Positions 1 to 11,873 of a stretch of 20,871 bases of DNA are shown in pieces (position 1 is the first letter of the stretch; every line of letters starts with the position of its first letter). The DNA lies in NCBI GenBank assembly GCA_009699765.1, contig WLNN01000008.1:1-20871 (forward strand). The letters run 5' to 3'. A program made the position numbers and the translations under genes. The notes beneath the pieces are model-generated. The model was not told the DNA's origin. It made no database searches and saw only the letters and a list, made by a program, of their open reading frames with translations. Source of the DNA: Actinomycetota bacterium. GTDB taxonomy: Bacteria; Actinomycetota; Actinomycetes; Nanopelagicales; Nanopelagicaceae.

Positions 1-1985
1 GAAGAGAAGATGTATGCCATTGGCAAGATTCCTGGTTCATTCTTCCGTCGCGAAGGTCGTCCATCAGAAGAGGCAATTCTTACTTGTCGTTTGATCGACC
101 GCCCATTGCGTCCATCATTCGTAAAGGGTCTTCGTAACGAAGTTCAGATTGTTGTGACAGTAATGGCACTCAATCCAGATCATATGTACGACGTGATTGC
201 GATTAACGCATCTTCAATGTCTACCCAGCTTGCTGGTCTGCCATTCTCTGGTCCAATCGGTGGAGTGCGTGTTGCACTTATCGAAGGCCAGTGGGTTGCA
301 TTCCCTAATCACTCACAGGTTGAGAACGCTGTATTCGACATGGTCGTTGCAGGTCGCGTATCTGGTGATGACGTTGCAATCATGATGGTTGAAGCAGAAG
401 CTACTTCACGCACGATCAGCCTTATTGCAGGCGGAGCCGCTGCTCCAACTGAAGAGATTGTTGCGCAAGGTCTTGATGCAGCAAAGCCATTTATCAAGAT
501 TCTCTGCGATGCACAGTCAAAGCTTGCTGCAGTTGCTGCAAAGCCAACAGCTGAATTCCCAGTATTTCTTGAATACCAGGCAGATGTGTTCGCAGCAGTT
601 GAAAAGGCAGCAAAGGATGATCTTGCTAAGGCACTCACAATTGCTGGTAAGCAAGAGCGCGAAACAAAGATTGATGAAATCTCTGCTTCAACTAAGGAGA
701 CAGTTTCGGCCGCATTTGAAGGCCGCGAAAAGGAAGTTCCCGCAGCATTTAAATCACTGACAAAGAAGCTTGTACGCCAGCGCGTACTTCGCGACAAGAT
801 TCGTATCGATGGCCGCGGACTTCGCGACATCCGTGCAATTACGTGTGAAGTTGAGGTAATTCCTCGCGTTCATGGCTCTGCAATCTTCGAGCGCGGAGAG
901 ACTCAGATTCTTGGAGTTACAACTTTGAACATGCTTAAGATGGAACAACAGCTCGACACAATGAGCCCAGAGACATCAAAGCGTTACATGCACAACTACA
1001 ACTTCCCACCGTATTCAACTGGTGAAACAGGTCGCGTTGGCACACCTAAGCGTCGCGAAATTGGCCACGGAGCACTCGCAGAGCGCGCACTTATTCCGGT
1101 ACTTCCAACTCGTGAAGAGTTCCCATATGCAATCCGTCAGGTCTCTGAGGCCCTCGGTTCAAACGGATCAACTTCAATGGGTTCTGTCTGTGCTTCAACT
1201 CTTTCAATGCTTCAAGCTGGTGTGCCTCTTAAGGCGCCGGTAGCTGGCATTGCAATGGGTCTGATCTCAGATGATGTTGATGGCAAGATTGAATACGTTG
1301 CCTTGACAGATATTCTCGGTGCAGAAGATGCATTTGGCGATATGGACTTTAAGGTTGCAGGAACTAAAGACTTCGTTACAGCTCTTCAGCTCGATACAAA
1401 GCTCGATGGAATCCCTGCATCTGTTCTTGCTGGTGCTCTGCACCAAGCAAAGGAAGCTCGTCTTGCGATTCTTGACTTCATGAATGAGGCAATTGATACA
1501 CCGGATGAGATGAGCCAATACGCTCCGCGAATCATCTCTGTAAAGATTCCTGTCGATCAGATTGGCGCAGTAATCGGGCCTAAGGGCAAGATCATCAATC
1601 AGATTCAGGATGAAACCGGTGCTGAAATCTCTATTGAAGATGACGGAACAATTTACATTGGTGCAACTGATGGACCTTCCGCAGAAGCAGCGCGTTCGCA
1701 GATCAATGCAATTGCAAACCCAACCATGCCAGAAGTTGGCGAGCGTTATCTTGGAACTGTTGTAAAGATTGCAACATTCGGAGCATTCGTTTCGCTTATG
1801 CCAGGCAAGGATGGGCTTCTTCACGTTTCACAGATTCGCAAGATGCATGGCGGAAAGCGAATTGAGAACATTGAAGATGTAATGAAGGTCGGAGATAAGG
1901 TGCAGGTTGAGATCGGTGAAATCGATCCAAAGGGCAAGCTTTCTCTCGTTCCTGTTCTTGAAGAAGGCGCAGCATCAGCTGAGTA

Positions 1986-1986
<1 letters not shown>
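1..1986 (+). CDS. pnp: Polyribonucleotide nucleotidyltransferase (PNPase), 5' end missing
   Basis: PNPase degrades RNA 3'-to-5' by phosphorolysis and works in mRNA turnover. The frame is already open at base 1 (E-E-K before the first Met at base 10), and residues such as [20 protein letters not shown] belong to the interior of the first RNase PH domain. The gene therefore starts upstream, and roughly 80 N-terminal residues are missing compared with the usual ~740. Counting from the Met at base 10, the second RNase PH core begins near residue 260 ([15 protein letters not shown]) and contains the [10 protein letters not shown] active-site segment. A KH domain follows near 513 ([15 protein letters not shown]) and an S1 domain near 575 ([18 protein letters not shown]). 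The stop overlaps the next gene's ATG by one base (TAATG), so the two are probably translationally coupled. Family assignment is certain; only the true start is unseen. Confidence 0.97.
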
Positions 1987-3997
<2,011 letters not shown>

Positions 3998-4006
3998 AGG
4001 AAAACC

Positions 4007-4267
4007 ATGTCATCACATCCAGAAATCACAATGTACGGCGCTGATTGGTGTGGAGATTGTCGACGCTCTAAGCGACTTCTCGAAGAACTTGATGTTCAGA
4101 TTACACATGTCGATGTTGAAGCCGATCTCTCAGCAGCAGACAAGGTGATTGAAATCAATGGGGGAGCGAAGTCGATTCCCGTAATAGTTTTTCCAGATGG
4201 CACTCACTTAACAGAGCCTTCAGATATCGATCTCAAAGCAAAGTTGCAGTCTCTAAATATTATTTAA
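4007..4267 (+). CDS. Glutaredoxin / mycoredoxin-like thiol oxidoreductase (CGDC)
   Basis: This is a small 86-residue thioredoxin-fold protein. The redox motif is WCGDC (Cys15, Cys18), the cis-proline loop is SIPVI (Pro58), and FPDGTHLTEPS follows, as in actinobacterial glutaredoxin-like proteins of the NrdH/mycoredoxin group. Mycothiol-dependent mycoredoxins usually carry CGYC, so the CGDC variant leaves the reductant (mycothiol or thioredoxin reductase) open. The start ATG follows AAAGG about 6 bases upstream, nine bases after dapB, so it is probably the last gene of the pnp-pepR-dapB operon. Its last codons overlap the 3' end of the opposing azlD by eight bases. Confidence 0.85.
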   Translation: MSSHPEITMYGADWCGDCRRSKRLLEELDVQITHVDVEADLSAADKVIEINGGAKSIPVIVFPDGTHLTEPSDIDLKAKLQSLNII

Positions 4268-4571
4268 GGTAATGAAAGGTCAGCGCACTTGAAGCTGCTG
4301 AACCAATTACAACGACCGGAAATGGTGCTTTAAAAGATAGCGCAATGACTGCTACCGCCATTCCAGCGATTCTTTGATCTAAAACCAATTTGCTCCTATC
4401 GCTAAAAGTCTGAACTGCGACGAGAGCGCTTAAGAGTGCAATCGGAATTAACGTGTTAATTCGTAGCGCGCGAGGATTGCTTAAGTACTTTTCGGGAACG
4501 CTGTGGCCGAAGTATTTCAATCCAAATGCAATCAAACTTGTGCCGATTACAGCAATCCAGATTGTGCTCAC
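4260..4571 (-). CDS. azlD: AzlD family branched-chain amino-acid export subunit
   Basis: This is a short, very hydrophobic protein with about four membrane segments (for example ALRINTLIPIALLSALVAV). It pairs with the upstream AzlC, and AzlCD complexes export branched-chain amino acids or analogues. I place the start at the GTG at 4571: it forms a four-base GTGA overlap with the azlC stop and has GGAAGG seven bases upstream. An ATG at 4586 would add five residues (108 in total) but lacks this spacing. The 3' end overlaps the convergent glutaredoxin gene by eight bases, leaving no room for a terminator. The family call rests on hydrophobicity, length and neighbourhood more than on sharp motifs. 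Confidence 0.85.
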   Translation of the reverse strand: MSTIWIAVIGTSLIAFGLKYFGHSVPEKYLSNPRALRINTLIPIALLSALVAVQTFSDRSKLVLDQRIAGMAVAVIALSFKAPFPVVVIGSAASSALTFHYLK

Positions 4572-5236
4572 TTGCGCACCTTCCATCCGAAAGCGACTGC
4601 CAAGAGCGCAGTGCTAATTATTGGAATCCCTGCTGCAACAAGTGGTGTAAGTACGAGAGCAAGCAACATTGCACTCACCGCAAGAGTACGTTCCTTTTTA
4701 TTGGTTAAGCGCGGCCAGACAAGGCCAAGAAATGCCGCTGGAACCGCTGCATCAAGCCCCCAAGCAGCGGGATCTCCCATTGCTTGCGCACCCAGCGCGC
4801 CAACAACGGTGAAGAGATTCCAAAAGATATAAACCCCGATGCCGGTGAGCCAAAAACCTTGGCGCATTGCATCTTCACCAAGATCGGATTGACCAAGTGC
4901 TACACCGGTAGATTCATCGATAGTCACTTGCGCGCCAACAACACGCTTCCATCCGCGGAATTTCATAATTGGTGCCATTCGCAATCCATATAGAGCATTA
5001 CGAATTCCCAATAGAGACGCCGTTGCGATTCCAGAGAGCGCTGTTCCTCCGGCGCCCAGTACGCCGACAACTGCAAATTGCGAAGCTCCAGAGAAGGTCA
5101 GCAACGAAAGGGCGCAAGTTTGTATGAGTGAAAATCCAGCAGCTATTCCGGCGGCGCCAAAGGCAACTCCATAGAGTCCAACGGTGAATGAGACGCTGAA
5201 CGAAGCGGAGGCGGTGGTGCGGTTCACTCGGGACAC
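4568..5236 (-). CDS. azlC: AzlC family branched-chain amino-acid permease
   Basis: This is the large subunit of an AzlCD amino-acid exporter, with about six to seven predicted membrane helices. The family signature TFSGASQF is at residues 47-54 and RNALYGL at 79-85 of the form given here, followed by WKRVVGAQVTIDES, a typical AzlC cytoplasmic segment. I choose the GTG at 5236 (222 residues) because a -10-like CAGAAT ends six bases upstream, the same geometry as other genes here. An ATG at 5263 would give 231 residues but has no ribosome site or promoter at the right distance. It is divergent from thyX and overlaps azlD by four bases. Confidence 0.9.
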   Translation of the reverse strand: MSRVNRTTASASFSVSFTVGLYGVAFGAAGIAAGFSLIQTCALSLLTFSGASQFAVVGVLGAGGTALSGIATASLLGIRNALYGLRMAPIMKFRGWKRVVGAQVTIDESTGVALGQSDLGEDAMRQGFWLTGIGVYIFWNLFTVVGALGAQAMGDPAAWGLDAAVPAAFLGLVWPRLTNKKERTLAVSAMLLALVLTPLVAAGIPIISTALLAVAFGWKVRK

Positions 5237-5242
5237 GCGCTC

Positions 5243-5248
5243 ATTCTG
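5243..5248 (-). promoter_or_regulatory. Possible -10 element for leaderless azlC mRNA
   Basis: On the minus strand CAGAAT matches TATAAT at four positions and ends exactly six bases before the GTG at 5236. No -35 was recognised. The evidence is the shared geometry with thyX, dapA, rimO, cinA and iclR. Confidence 0.35.
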
Positions 5249-5284
5249 CCCTATAGATGCCAAGTGGTGCGGGGGGTTGCTAGG

Positions 5285-5290
5285 TAGGGT
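5285..5290 (+). promoter_or_regulatory. Candidate -10 element for leaderless thyX mRNA
   Basis: TAGGGT ends six bases before the thyX ATG at 5297, so transcription would start at or next to the A of the start codon. TAGGTAGGG could alternatively act as a poor ribosome site, so this is weaker than the dapA, rimO and iclR cases. Confidence 0.45.
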
Positions 5291-5296
5291 GCGACC

Positions 5297-6031
5297 ATGT
5301 CTGAATCAAGCGCCCACTCTGAAATCATTTTCCGCGACGATGTCTCTGTCGAACTTATTAAGGCTAGCGCTAGCGACGCCGATGTCATTTGGGCAGCTCG
5401 CGTATCGACAGCCGGCGAACAATCGATGGATGAGATTGGTGAGGATCCTTCACGTTCGGCAGGACTTATTAATTATCTCGCTCGCGAACGCCATGGCTCA
5501 CCTTTTGAGCACACCTCAATGACATTTTTCATCTCTGCGCCAATCTTTGTATTCCGCGAATTTATGCGCCATCGCATCGCTTCATATAATGAAGAATCCG
5601 GTCGATATCGTGAATTGAAACCAGTTTTCTACATTCCAAACCAAGAACGTAACCTCATTCAAATCGGAAAGACTGGTGCCTACGAATTTATTCCGGGTAC
5701 TCAGGAGCAATTTGATGTGACAGTCGATGCGATGAAGGATGCGTACATAGTTGCCTATGACTCATATAAGAAAATGTTGGATGCAGGTATTGCGCGCGAA
5801 GTTGCGCGTGCTGTTCTGCCCGTCGCTACTTATTCATCCATGTATGTAACCATGAATGCACGTGCCCTCATGAATTTTCTTTCACTTCGCACATCACGCG
5901 AAGGATCGCACTTCCCAAGCTACCCACAGCGTGAAATCGAGATGGTCGCCGAAAAGATGGAGGCAGAATTCGCAAAATTGATGCCCCTTACATACGGAGC
6001 CTTCGAAAAATCTGGTCGCGTAGCGCCTTAA
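5297..6031 (+). CDS. thyX: Flavin-dependent thymidylate synthase ThyX
   Basis: ThyX makes dTMP from dUMP using FAD, NADPH and methylenetetrahydrofolate. The diagnostic motif RHRX7S is present as RHRIASYNEES (Arg91 to Ser101), preceded by HGSPFEH (66-72), which lines the nucleotide site. At 244 residues it is the normal length. Gene order thyX-dapA-rnj is the same as in Mycobacterium, where thyX and dapA are adjacent. Seventeen bases separate it from dapA, which appears to have its own promoter overlapping the end of this intergenic gap. No thyA is visible in the window, so whether ThyX is the only dTMP source cannot be judged. Confidence 0.97.
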   Translation: MSESSAHSEIIFRDDVSVELIKASASDADVIWAARVSTAGEQSMDEIGEDPSRSAGLINYLARERHGSPFEHTSMTFFISAPIFVFREFMRHRIASYNEESGRYRELKPVFYIPNQERNLIQIGKTGAYEFIPGTQEQFDVTVDAMKDAYIVAYDSYKKMLDAGIAREVARAVLPVATYSSMYVTMNARALMNFLSLRTSREGSHFPSYPQREIEMVAEKMEAEFAKLMPLTYGAFEKSGRVAP

Positions 6032-6035
6032 ACGA

Positions 6036-6041
6036 TAAGAT
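6036..6041 (+). promoter_or_regulatory. -10 element for leaderless dapA mRNA
   Basis: TAAGAT is followed by exactly six bases (ACCCAA) and the dapA ATG at 6048. No Shine-Dalgarno sequence lies between the thyX stop and this ATG. The geometry predicts a transcript starting on the ATG. Confidence 0.6.
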
Positions 6042-6047
6042 ACCCAA

Positions 6048-6944
6048 ATGAGAATCGCTGCACCTTTTGGACGCATGATCACCGCGATGGTGACTCCTTT
6101 TAATAAGGATGGCTCCATTGATTGGGATGGCGTTGCAAGGCTCGCACAACATTTAGTTGATAACGGCCATGACGGAATTGCTGTAAATGGCACAACGGGG
6201 GAAGCACCAACTACCAAATCTTCCGAGAAGCTTGAAATTATTCGAGTTGTTAAGAGCGTAGTTGGATCAAAAATTACTGTGCTCTCTGGCGCCGGAGATA
6301 ACGAAACTTCTTACACGGTCGAACAAGCTAAGCGATCACAAGAAGCTGGCGCTGACGGTCTCTTGGTTGTGGTTCCTTATTACAACAAGCCACCACAAGC
6401 AGGTGTTGAAGCACACTTCCGCGCCGTTGCTGCCGCAACAAATCTTCCAATCATGATGTACGACATTCCCGGTCGCACTGGAATTGAAATCGAAAACGAC
6501 ACAATTTGTCGCCTCTTTGATTCTGTTGAAAACATCGTCGCTCTCAAAGATGCCAAAGGCAACAGTGCAAGCACATCATGGGTTATTCAACGCTCAGGTA
6601 TTCCTGTCTATTCAGGAGATGACATCCTGAACCTTCCACTTCTTGCAGTTGGTGCGGTTGGGTTTGTATCTGTCTGCGGACACACTGTTGGCAATGAACT
6701 CAAAGCAATGCTCAATGCTTGGTTCGCAGGCGATGCTGCAAAAGCGCTTGAAATTCATCAAAAACTTCTTCCTGTATTTACTGGAACTTTCCGCACGCAA
6801 GGTGCGATTCTGACTAAAGCTGCAATGGGTCTTATGGGATTACCTGGCGGCACAACTCGTCTTCCTCTCGTCGATGCAACACCAGAACAGATCGAACAAC
6901 TTCGCAAAGATCTGACCGCTGGTGGCGTCGTATTGAAAAATTAG
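6048..6944 (+). CDS. dapA: 4-hydroxy-tetrahydrodipicolinate synthase
   Basis: DapA condenses pyruvate with aspartate semialdehyde, the first committed step of diaminopimelate and lysine synthesis. The family's key residues are all visible: NGTTGE (47-52), PYYNKPPQ with Tyr111/112, YDIPGRTG with the catalytic Tyr138, and the Schiff-base lysine in ALKDAKG (Lys167). At 298 residues the length is normal. No ribosome site precedes the ATG; a TAAGAT box six bases upstream suggests a leaderless transcript. rnj follows seven bases after the stop, so the two are likely co-transcribed. With dapB in the same window, two steps of the pathway are encoded nearby. Confidence 0.97.
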   Translation: MRIAAPFGRMITAMVTPFNKDGSIDWDGVARLAQHLVDNGHDGIAVNGTTGEAPTTKSSEKLEIIRVVKSVVGSKITVLSGAGDNETSYTVEQAKRSQEAGADGLLVVVPYYNKPPQAGVEAHFRAVAAATNLPIMMYDIPGRTGIEIENDTICRLFDSVENIVALKDAKGNSASTSWVIQRSGIPVYSGDDILNLPLLAVGAVGFVSVCGHTVGNELKAMLNAWFAGDAAKALEIHQKLLPVFTGTFRTQGAILTKAAMGLMGLPGGTTRLPLVDATPEQIEQLRKDLTAGGVVLKN

Positions 6945-6951
6945 CCACTAG

Positions 6952-8637
6952 ATGACTCAGCATCCCCACCCGAATTTAGGTACTCCTTCGAAACTCGCTG
7001 CTGGCGGGTTGCGCATAGTTGCCCTTGGTGGAATCTCAGAAATCGGTCGCAATATGACTGTATTTGAGCATGATGGAAAGTTATTAATCGTTGATTGCGG
7101 TGTGCTTTTTCCAGAAGATAACCAACCTGGAATTGATTTGATTCTTCCTGACTTTAGTTACATTCGCGATCGATTAGATGATGTAGTTGCTATTTTTCTT
7201 ACCCACGGTCACGAAGATCATATTGGCGCTGTTCCTTATCTTCTTCGCGAACGAGTGGATATTCCTCTCTATGGATCGCCGCTAACGATTGCTCTAATAA
7301 CTGCAAAATGCAAAGAGCACCGTATTGGTCCCATCACACACGAAGTTCGTGAAGGAGATCGATTTAAACTCGAGGGCTTTGATCTCGAATGCATTGCAGT
7401 TAATCACTCAATTCCTGATGCGCTAGCGGTAGCGATACGAACAAAGGCTGGATTGGTTCTTGCGACCGGTGATTTTAAAATGGATCAGCTTCCACTTGAT
7501 GGACGCATTACCGATTTGGCTACCTTTGCACGTCTCGGTGATGAAGGCGTAGATATCTTTTTGGCGGATTCCACCAACGCAGATATTCCAGGCTTTACTC
7601 CATCAGAGCGTGAAATCATGCCAGCGCTGCATCGAGTTATCGCCACAACAAAGAAGCGCGTCATCGTTGCATCCTTCTCTTCTCACGTTCATCGCGTCCA
7701 GCAAGTAATTGATGTCGCTCACGAGAACGGTCGAAAGGTTTGCTTCATCGGCCGTTCGATGGTCCGTAATATGAAGATTGCCGAAGATATGGGATATCTC
7801 AATATTCCATCCGGCGCAGTCATAGAGTTAAAAAACCTAGAAGATTACGGCGATAATGTCGTTCTGATTTCTACAGGTTCTCAAGGCGAACCAATGGCAG
7901 CACTATCACGGATGGCCAATGGGGATCATCAAATTCGAGTTGGCCAGGGCGACACAATCATTCTCGCCTCATCACTTATTCCTGGAAATGAAAATTCAGT
8001 CTTTAGAGTAATTAATGAGCTCACACGGTTCGGCGCAAAAGTTGTACATAAGGCCAATGCGCTAGTACATGTCTCTGGACATGCCGCAGCAGGTGAGCTT
8101 CTCTATTGCTATAACATCGTTAAGCCAAAGTATGCGATGCCTATACATGGCGAGTGGCGCCATCTTAAGGCGAATGCAGAACTCGCCATTCAATCCGGAG
8201 TTCCCCGCGAAAATACCTTTATCGCTGAAAACGGAATAGTTATTGATCTTCTCGATCATGTGGCTGAAGTTGCTGGCGCAGTACCAGTTGGTTTTGTCTA
8301 TGTAGATGGCCAGAGCATTGGAGATATCACCGAAGACTCATTGAAAGATCGACGAATACTTGGCGAAGAAGGATTCATCTCTGTCATTGTTGTAATTGAT
8401 TCGCAGAGTGGAAAAATTGTTGCAGGCCCAGACATTCATGCGCGTGGGTTTAATGAAGATGAAGCTCTCTTTGATGAGGTGCGCGGAGATATCGAGAAGG
8501 CGCTTGCACATGCCGTTGCTGGCGGCACCAATGGAACGCATCAACTTTCGCAGGTTGTTCGCCGCACTATTGGTTCATGGGTCGGTCAAAAGCATCGCAG
8601 AAAGCCGATGATCGTCCCAGTAGTCATAGAGGTTTAA
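6952..8637 (+). CDS. rnj: Ribonuclease J
   Basis: RNase J is a metallo-beta-lactamase/beta-CASP nuclease with endo- and 5'-exonuclease activity in RNA maturation and decay. It has 561 residues with the zinc motif HGHEDH at 85-90, an N-terminal [15 protein letters not shown] segment typical of RNase J, GDFKMDQ (metal-binding Asp), and [11 protein letters not shown] and STGSQGEPM from the beta-CASP region. SGHAAAGEL and PIHGEWRHL carry the last metal-binding histidines, and a C-terminal domain follows. It is seven bases behind dapA, the same pairing as in Mycobacterium. I see no good ribosome site before the ATG, so the start is chosen on ORF extent and family alignment. With pnp it supplies two main actinobacterial RNA-decay enzymes. 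Confidence 0.96.
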   Translation: MTQHPHPNLGTPSKLAAGGLRIVALGGISEIGRNMTVFEHDGKLLIVDCGVLFPEDNQPGIDLILPDFSYIRDRLDDVVAIFLTHGHEDHIGAVPYLLRERVDIPLYGSPLTIALITAKCKEHRIGPITHEVREGDRFKLEGFDLECIAVNHSIPDALAVAIRTKAGLVLATGDFKMDQLPLDGRITDLATFARLGDEGVDIFLADSTNADIPGFTPSEREIMPALHRVIATTKKRVIVASFSSHVHRVQQVIDVAHENGRKVCFIGRSMVRNMKIAEDMGYLNIPSGAVIELKNLEDYGDNVVLISTGSQGEPMAALSRMANGDHQIRVGQGDTIILASSLIPGNENSVFRVINELTRFGAKVVHKANALVHVSGHAAAGELLYCYNIVKPKYAMPIHGEWRHLKANAELAIQSGVPRENTFIAENGIVIDLLDHVAEVAGAVPVGFVYVDGQSIGDITEDSLKDRRILGEEGFISVIVVIDSQSGKIVAGPDIHARGFNEDEALFDEVRGDIEKALAHAVAGGTNGTHQLSQVVRRTIGSWVGQKHRRKPMIVPVVIEV

Positions 8638-8642
8638 ATTCG

Positions 8643-8658
8643 GCGCGCCTTCCCGCGC
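8643..8658 (+). repeat. Small GC-rich inverted repeat between rnj and ftsK
   Basis: GCGCG and CGCGC flank a six-base CCTTCC loop just after the rnj stop. The hairpin is short and has no following T-run, so it is at most a weak or degenerate terminator. Confidence 0.35.
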
Positions 8659-8676
8659 AGAGCAAAACTCTCCACC

Positions 8677-8682
8677 TAAGAT
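8677..8682 (+). promoter_or_regulatory. -10 element for leaderless ftsK mRNA
   Basis: TAAGAT lies seven bases before the ftsK GTG at 8690. The intervening TGAGCGT offers no ribosome site, which supports a transcript beginning on or next to the start codon. Confidence 0.55.
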
Positions 8683-8689
8683 TGAGCGT

Positions 8690-11014
8690 GTGGCTAAGAA
8701 AAAACGCACTGTAAAAAAGTCCAGTAAAGGCGGATTCCTTCCGTTGATTTACTCTGGCTTAGCCGCAACTTGGCACTTAATTGCAAAATCACTTGGCTCA
8801 TCTATTCGGTTTGTAGCCAGAGGCGCAAAGGATCTGGACCCTGAGCATCATCGCGATGGTGCGGCGCTTCTTCTCTTTCTCTTATCTTTGATCAGCGTTA
8901 CAGGAACTTGGTTAGGAGCTGACAATCTCTTAGCTCGCAATGTGCATTCATTTCTGTTCGGCGCCTTCGGTGTCGTCGCAGTAACAACTCCGATGGCGCT
9001 CGTCTATTTCGCATTCAGAATTTTCCGCAAGCCAGATGATAAGCACGGAACAGGTCGCATAACAGTTGGACTTATTACCGTATTAATAAGTGCAACCGGA
9101 TTGGCTCACCTTCTTAATGGCTCACTTGGATCGTCAAATCCAATGGGCGCAACTGCGATTCGCGAAGGCGGGGGATTGCTTGGTTACTACGTTGCTAAGC
9201 CTCTTGTTGCCGTAATGTCATCGCTACTTGCCTACCCGTTCCTACTTGCTCTACTTCTCTTTGGTCTCTTGATAGTTACGGCGACTCCCTTCTCATCCGT
9301 ATTAGTTCGCTTAAAAGTTATCGCAATATGGCTCTGGTCGAAGAAACCTGCGCGCAAGGAAGAAGATTTCGAAATCACAGACACTCCTCCTTTCGAAACT
9401 CCAGTCGTTGCTTGGCATGAGGAAGATGAAATTGAAGAGGCAGAATTTGATGAAGAATTTACAGTCGAAGTACCCAAGCCGCTTGAAGCGCAATTAAAAC
9501 CAGCTCCACAGATCAGCCATCATCCAGAGCAATTGCTCTTGACGGGGGATTCGAAATACGAACTTCCTTCGCAAGATCTCCTCAAACTTGGACCTGCATC
9601 TAAGGGTAAGAGCAAAGCAAATGATTCAGTTGTTGCTGCATTAACAGAAGTATTTAAACAATTTGATATTGATGCACAAGTCACTGGTTTTATGCGCGGA
9701 CCAACTGTTACACGATATGAAGTAGAGCTCGGCAATGCAGTTAAAGTTGAGCGCATTACGGCGCTCTCAAAGAATATTTCTTATGCAGTTGCCAGCAGTG
9801 AAGTAAGAATCCTTTCGCCAATTCCTGGTAAGTCTGCCGTAGGAATTGAAATTCCCAACACTGATCGCGAGATTGTTGCGCTAGGCGATGTAATGCGCTC
9901 AAGCGTTGCTGGCCAAGATCATCACCCAATGCTTGTTGCATTAGGTAAAGATGTTGAGGGTAATTTTGTCTGTGCCAACCTCGCAAAAATGCCACATTTA
10001 CTCGTTGCGGGAGCGACAGGTGCTGGTAAGTCTTCAATGATTAACGCGATGATTACTTCAATCATGATGCGAGCAACACCGGATGATGTTCGGTTGATTT
10101 TGATTGATCCAAAGCGAGTTGAATTAACTGCCTACGAAGGAATCCCTCACCTCATTACACCGATCATCACCAATCCTAAGAAAGCTGCGGATGCGCTGAC
10201 TTGGGTTGTCCGTGAGATGGATCTGCGTTATGAAGATTTGGCGAACTTTGGATATAGGCATATTGATGATTTCAACAAAGCAGTTCGGGCAGGAAAGGTT
10301 GTTGCCCCTCCCGGCTCAGACCGTGTTTTAGAACCCTACCCATATCTGCTGGTAATTATTGACGAATTAGCAGATTTAATGATGGTCTCGGCTCGCGAAG
10401 TTGAAGAGTCAGTAGTTCGAATCACTCAGCTCGCTCGTTCTGCTGGAATTCACTTAGTGCTTGCAACACAACGCCCAAGTGTTGATGTTGTCACGGGGCT
10501 TATTAAGGCAAATGTGCCTTCACGCCTTTCGTTTGCAACTTCATCGCTAGCTGACAGCCGAGTAATTCTGGATTCACCGGGTGCTGAAAAATTAATTGGG
10601 CAAGGCGATGCGCTATTTATTCCAATGGGTGCCAGTCGTGCAATTCGAATTCAAGGTGCATATGTCTCAGAGCGTGAAATTGAAGCAGTTACTAACCACG
10701 TTAAGAAACAATTAAAGCCACGCTATCGCGAAGATGTCACTGTAGCGCCGCAGTCGTCGAAGATGATCGATAAAGAAATTGGCGACGATTTAGAGTTGTT
10801 ATGTCAGGCAGTCGAACTAGTGGTCGGAACTCAATTTGGCTCTACTTCGATGCTTCAAAGAAAACTTCGAGTGGGTTTTGCAAAAGCTGGACGCTTAATG
10901 GATTTGATGGAATCCCGTGGAATCGTCGGGCCCTCTGAGGGATCTAAGGCTCGAATCGTTCTTGTTAGCAATGATGAACTCGATTCAGTTCTAGCCACGC
11001 TCCGCGACTATTAA
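8690..11014 (+). CDS. ftsK: DNA translocase FtsK
   Basis: FtsK is a membrane-anchored hexameric motor that pumps chromosomal DNA through the division septum toward XerCD/dif. The 774-residue protein begins with a basic tail ([11 protein letters not shown]), then four membrane segments at about 57-76, 86-111, 124-145 and 162-199. A short, strongly acidic linker follows (about 224-260, rich in E and D). The motor has Walker [10 protein letters not shown] near residue 441 and Walker [12 protein letters not shown] near 553, with [20 protein letters not shown] after it. The C-terminal gamma domain (about 700-774, [21 protein letters not shown]) reads KOPS sites. The start is a GTG in a leaderless-type context. 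The linker is short compared with E. coli FtsK but normal for actinobacteria. Confidence 0.96.
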   Translation: MAKKKRTVKKSSKGGFLPLIYSGLAATWHLIAKSLGSSIRFVARGAKDLDPEHHRDGAALLLFLLSLISVTGTWLGADNLLARNVHSFLFGAFGVVAVTTPMALVYFAFRIFRKPDDKHGTGRITVGLITVLISATGLAHLLNGSLGSSNPMGATAIREGGGLLGYYVAKPLVAVMSSLLAYPFLLALLLFGLLIVTATPFSSVLVRLKVIAIWLWSKKPARKEEDFEITDTPPFETPVVAWHEEDEIEEAEFDEEFTVEVPKPLEAQLKPAPQISHHPEQLLLTGDSKYELPSQDLLKLGPASKGKSKANDSVVAALTEVFKQFDIDAQVTGFMRGPTVTRYEVELGNAVKVERITALSKNISYAVASSEVRILSPIPGKSAVGIEIPNTDREIVALGDVMRSSVAGQDHHPMLVALGKDVEGNFVCANLAKMPHLLVAGATGAGKSSMINAMITSIMMRATPDDVRLILIDPKRVELTAYEGIPHLITPIITNPKKAADALTWVVREMDLRYEDLANFGYRHIDDFNKAVRAGKVVAPPGSDRVLEPYPYLLVIIDELADLMMVSAREVEESVVRITQLARSAGIHLVLATQRPSVDVVTGLIKANVPSRLSFATSSLADSRVILDSPGAEKLIGQGDALFIPMGASRAIRIQGAYVSEREIEAVTNHVKKQLKPRYREDVTVAPQSSKMIDKEIGDDLELLCQAVELVVGTQFGSTSMLQRKLRVGFAKAGRLMDLMESRGIVGPSEGSKARIVLVSNDELDSVLATLRDY

Positions 11015-11030
11015 AAGGGGTTGGCTACAG

Positions 11031-11044
11031 GGGTGATTTCACCC
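11031..11044 (+). terminator. Weak hairpin after ftsK
   Basis: GGGTGA and TCACCC form an inverted repeat 17 bases after the ftsK stop. The T-run is nearly absent (ATTGTT), so termination would be inefficient. Confidence 0.3.
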
Positions 11045-11085
11045 ATTGTTCAATTGATGGCTAGTAGTTGGCTCGCCTTAGTAGG

Positions 11086-11091
11086 TAAAAT
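11086..11091 (+). promoter_or_regulatory. Candidate -10 element for the RodZ-like gene
   Basis: TAAAAT lies 27 bases before the ATG at 11119. The predicted leader of about 20 bases includes the ribosome site AGGGGA (11109-11114), so this gene, unlike its neighbours, looks conventionally led. No clear -35 was seen. Confidence 0.45.
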
Positions 11092-11118
11092 TAAGCGAAG
11101 AGCGAGGCAGGGGAATAA

Positions 11119-11856
11119 ATGAATCTTGGTGAGGTGCTTAAATCCGCGCGCACTTCATCCGGTCTTTCTATCGAAGCACTTTCCGGACTTACAAGTATTC
11201 GTCCCGGTTTAATCTCTGAGATTGAAAAGAATAACTTTGCACATTGCGGTGGAGATATTTATGCACGTGGACACTTGCGAAATATCGCACCAAAAATCGG
11301 GCTTGATGCAAAAGAACTGATCAAACTTTATGATGCAGAGCATTCATTAGAGAGTCGTAGCATTAACGAGATGCTGATTGAAAATAGCGTTACTCGCGTT
11401 CCTCATGAGAGCAAGCGAATCAGTTGGAAAGTTCCAGCAACAGCTTCGCTATTCATCATTTTAGTTCTCGCCGTTGCACAGATCGTAATTTCAAATGTGA
11501 ATAATTCGAATCCGGCAAAAGTTTCTGTAGTCGCCACTGAAACTCCGTCATCGTCACCAACAGCATCACCAACAGTTTCAGAAAGTTCTTCGACCGAAGC
11601 AAATACCACATCAACTACAGGTGGAGTAAATCTCACGATTACTGCAGCTAGAGGAAATTCAAGAATCGATATTGTGATCAATGGTGTGCATGTCGATAAG
11701 GGTTCAATCTTTCAAGGTGAAACCAAGAGTTTTACATCCGATGCCTCAATCAGCGTCTATTTCAGTAACCCAGCGGGACTAGATGTAACTCTTAATGGCG
11801 AATTATTACCTTCACTTGGTGGTCAAAACCAAGAAGTACGTCGCACTTTCCGCTAA
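11119..11856 (+). CDS. RodZ-like membrane-anchored helix-turn-helix protein
   Basis: This 245-residue protein is built like RodZ. It has a cytoplasmic HTH of the HTH_25 type (residues 1-75, with [19 protein letters not shown] characteristic of the family), one membrane helix (about 106-126), and a low-complexity Ser/Thr/Pro linker (about 138-168). A small extracytoplasmic beta-rich domain resembling DUF4115 completes it (about 169-245). RodZ links MreB to the elongation machinery in rods; I see no MreB here, and in actinobacteria this protein's job is less clear. Its position directly after ftsK, before rimO-pgsA, is common in actinobacteria and fits an envelope or division role. The ATG has AGGGGA four bases upstream. 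It is not a classical DNA-binding repressor by architecture. Confidence 0.85.
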   Translation: MNLGEVLKSARTSSGLSIEALSGLTSIRPGLISEIEKNNFAHCGGDIYARGHLRNIAPKIGLDAKELIKLYDAEHSLESRSINEMLIENSVTRVPHESKRISWKVPATASLFIILVLAVAQIVISNVNNSNPAKVSVVATETPSSSPTASPTVSESSSTEANTTSTTGGVNLTITAARGNSRIDIVINGVHVDKGSIFQGETKSFTSDASISVYFSNPAGLDVTLNGELLPSLGGQNQEVRRTFR

Positions 11857-11861
11857 ACCTG

Positions 11862-11867
11862 TACTAT
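11862..11867 (+). promoter_or_regulatory. -10 element for leaderless rimO mRNA
   Basis: TACTAT is followed by exactly six bases (CACCCC) and the rimO ATG at 11874. No purine-rich ribosome site is present in the 17 bases between the preceding stop and this ATG. Confidence 0.6.
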
Positions 11868-11873
11868 CACCCC

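Noticed and set aside
309..830. Antisense open frame of 173 codons opposite pnp
   Set aside because: It is the reverse frame of a gene with strong codon bias; Ser/Ala/Thr-rich composition and no motif.
1267..1824. Long antisense open frame (185 codons) opposite pnp
   Set aside because: It is the mirror of a strongly coding region; the translation is rich in Cys, Asn and Ser with no domain logic.
5363..5374. Perfect 12-base palindrome GCTAGCGCTAGC in thyX
   Set aside because: It encodes an Ala-Ser repeat near the N-terminus and has no loop or partner site; codon repetition explains it.
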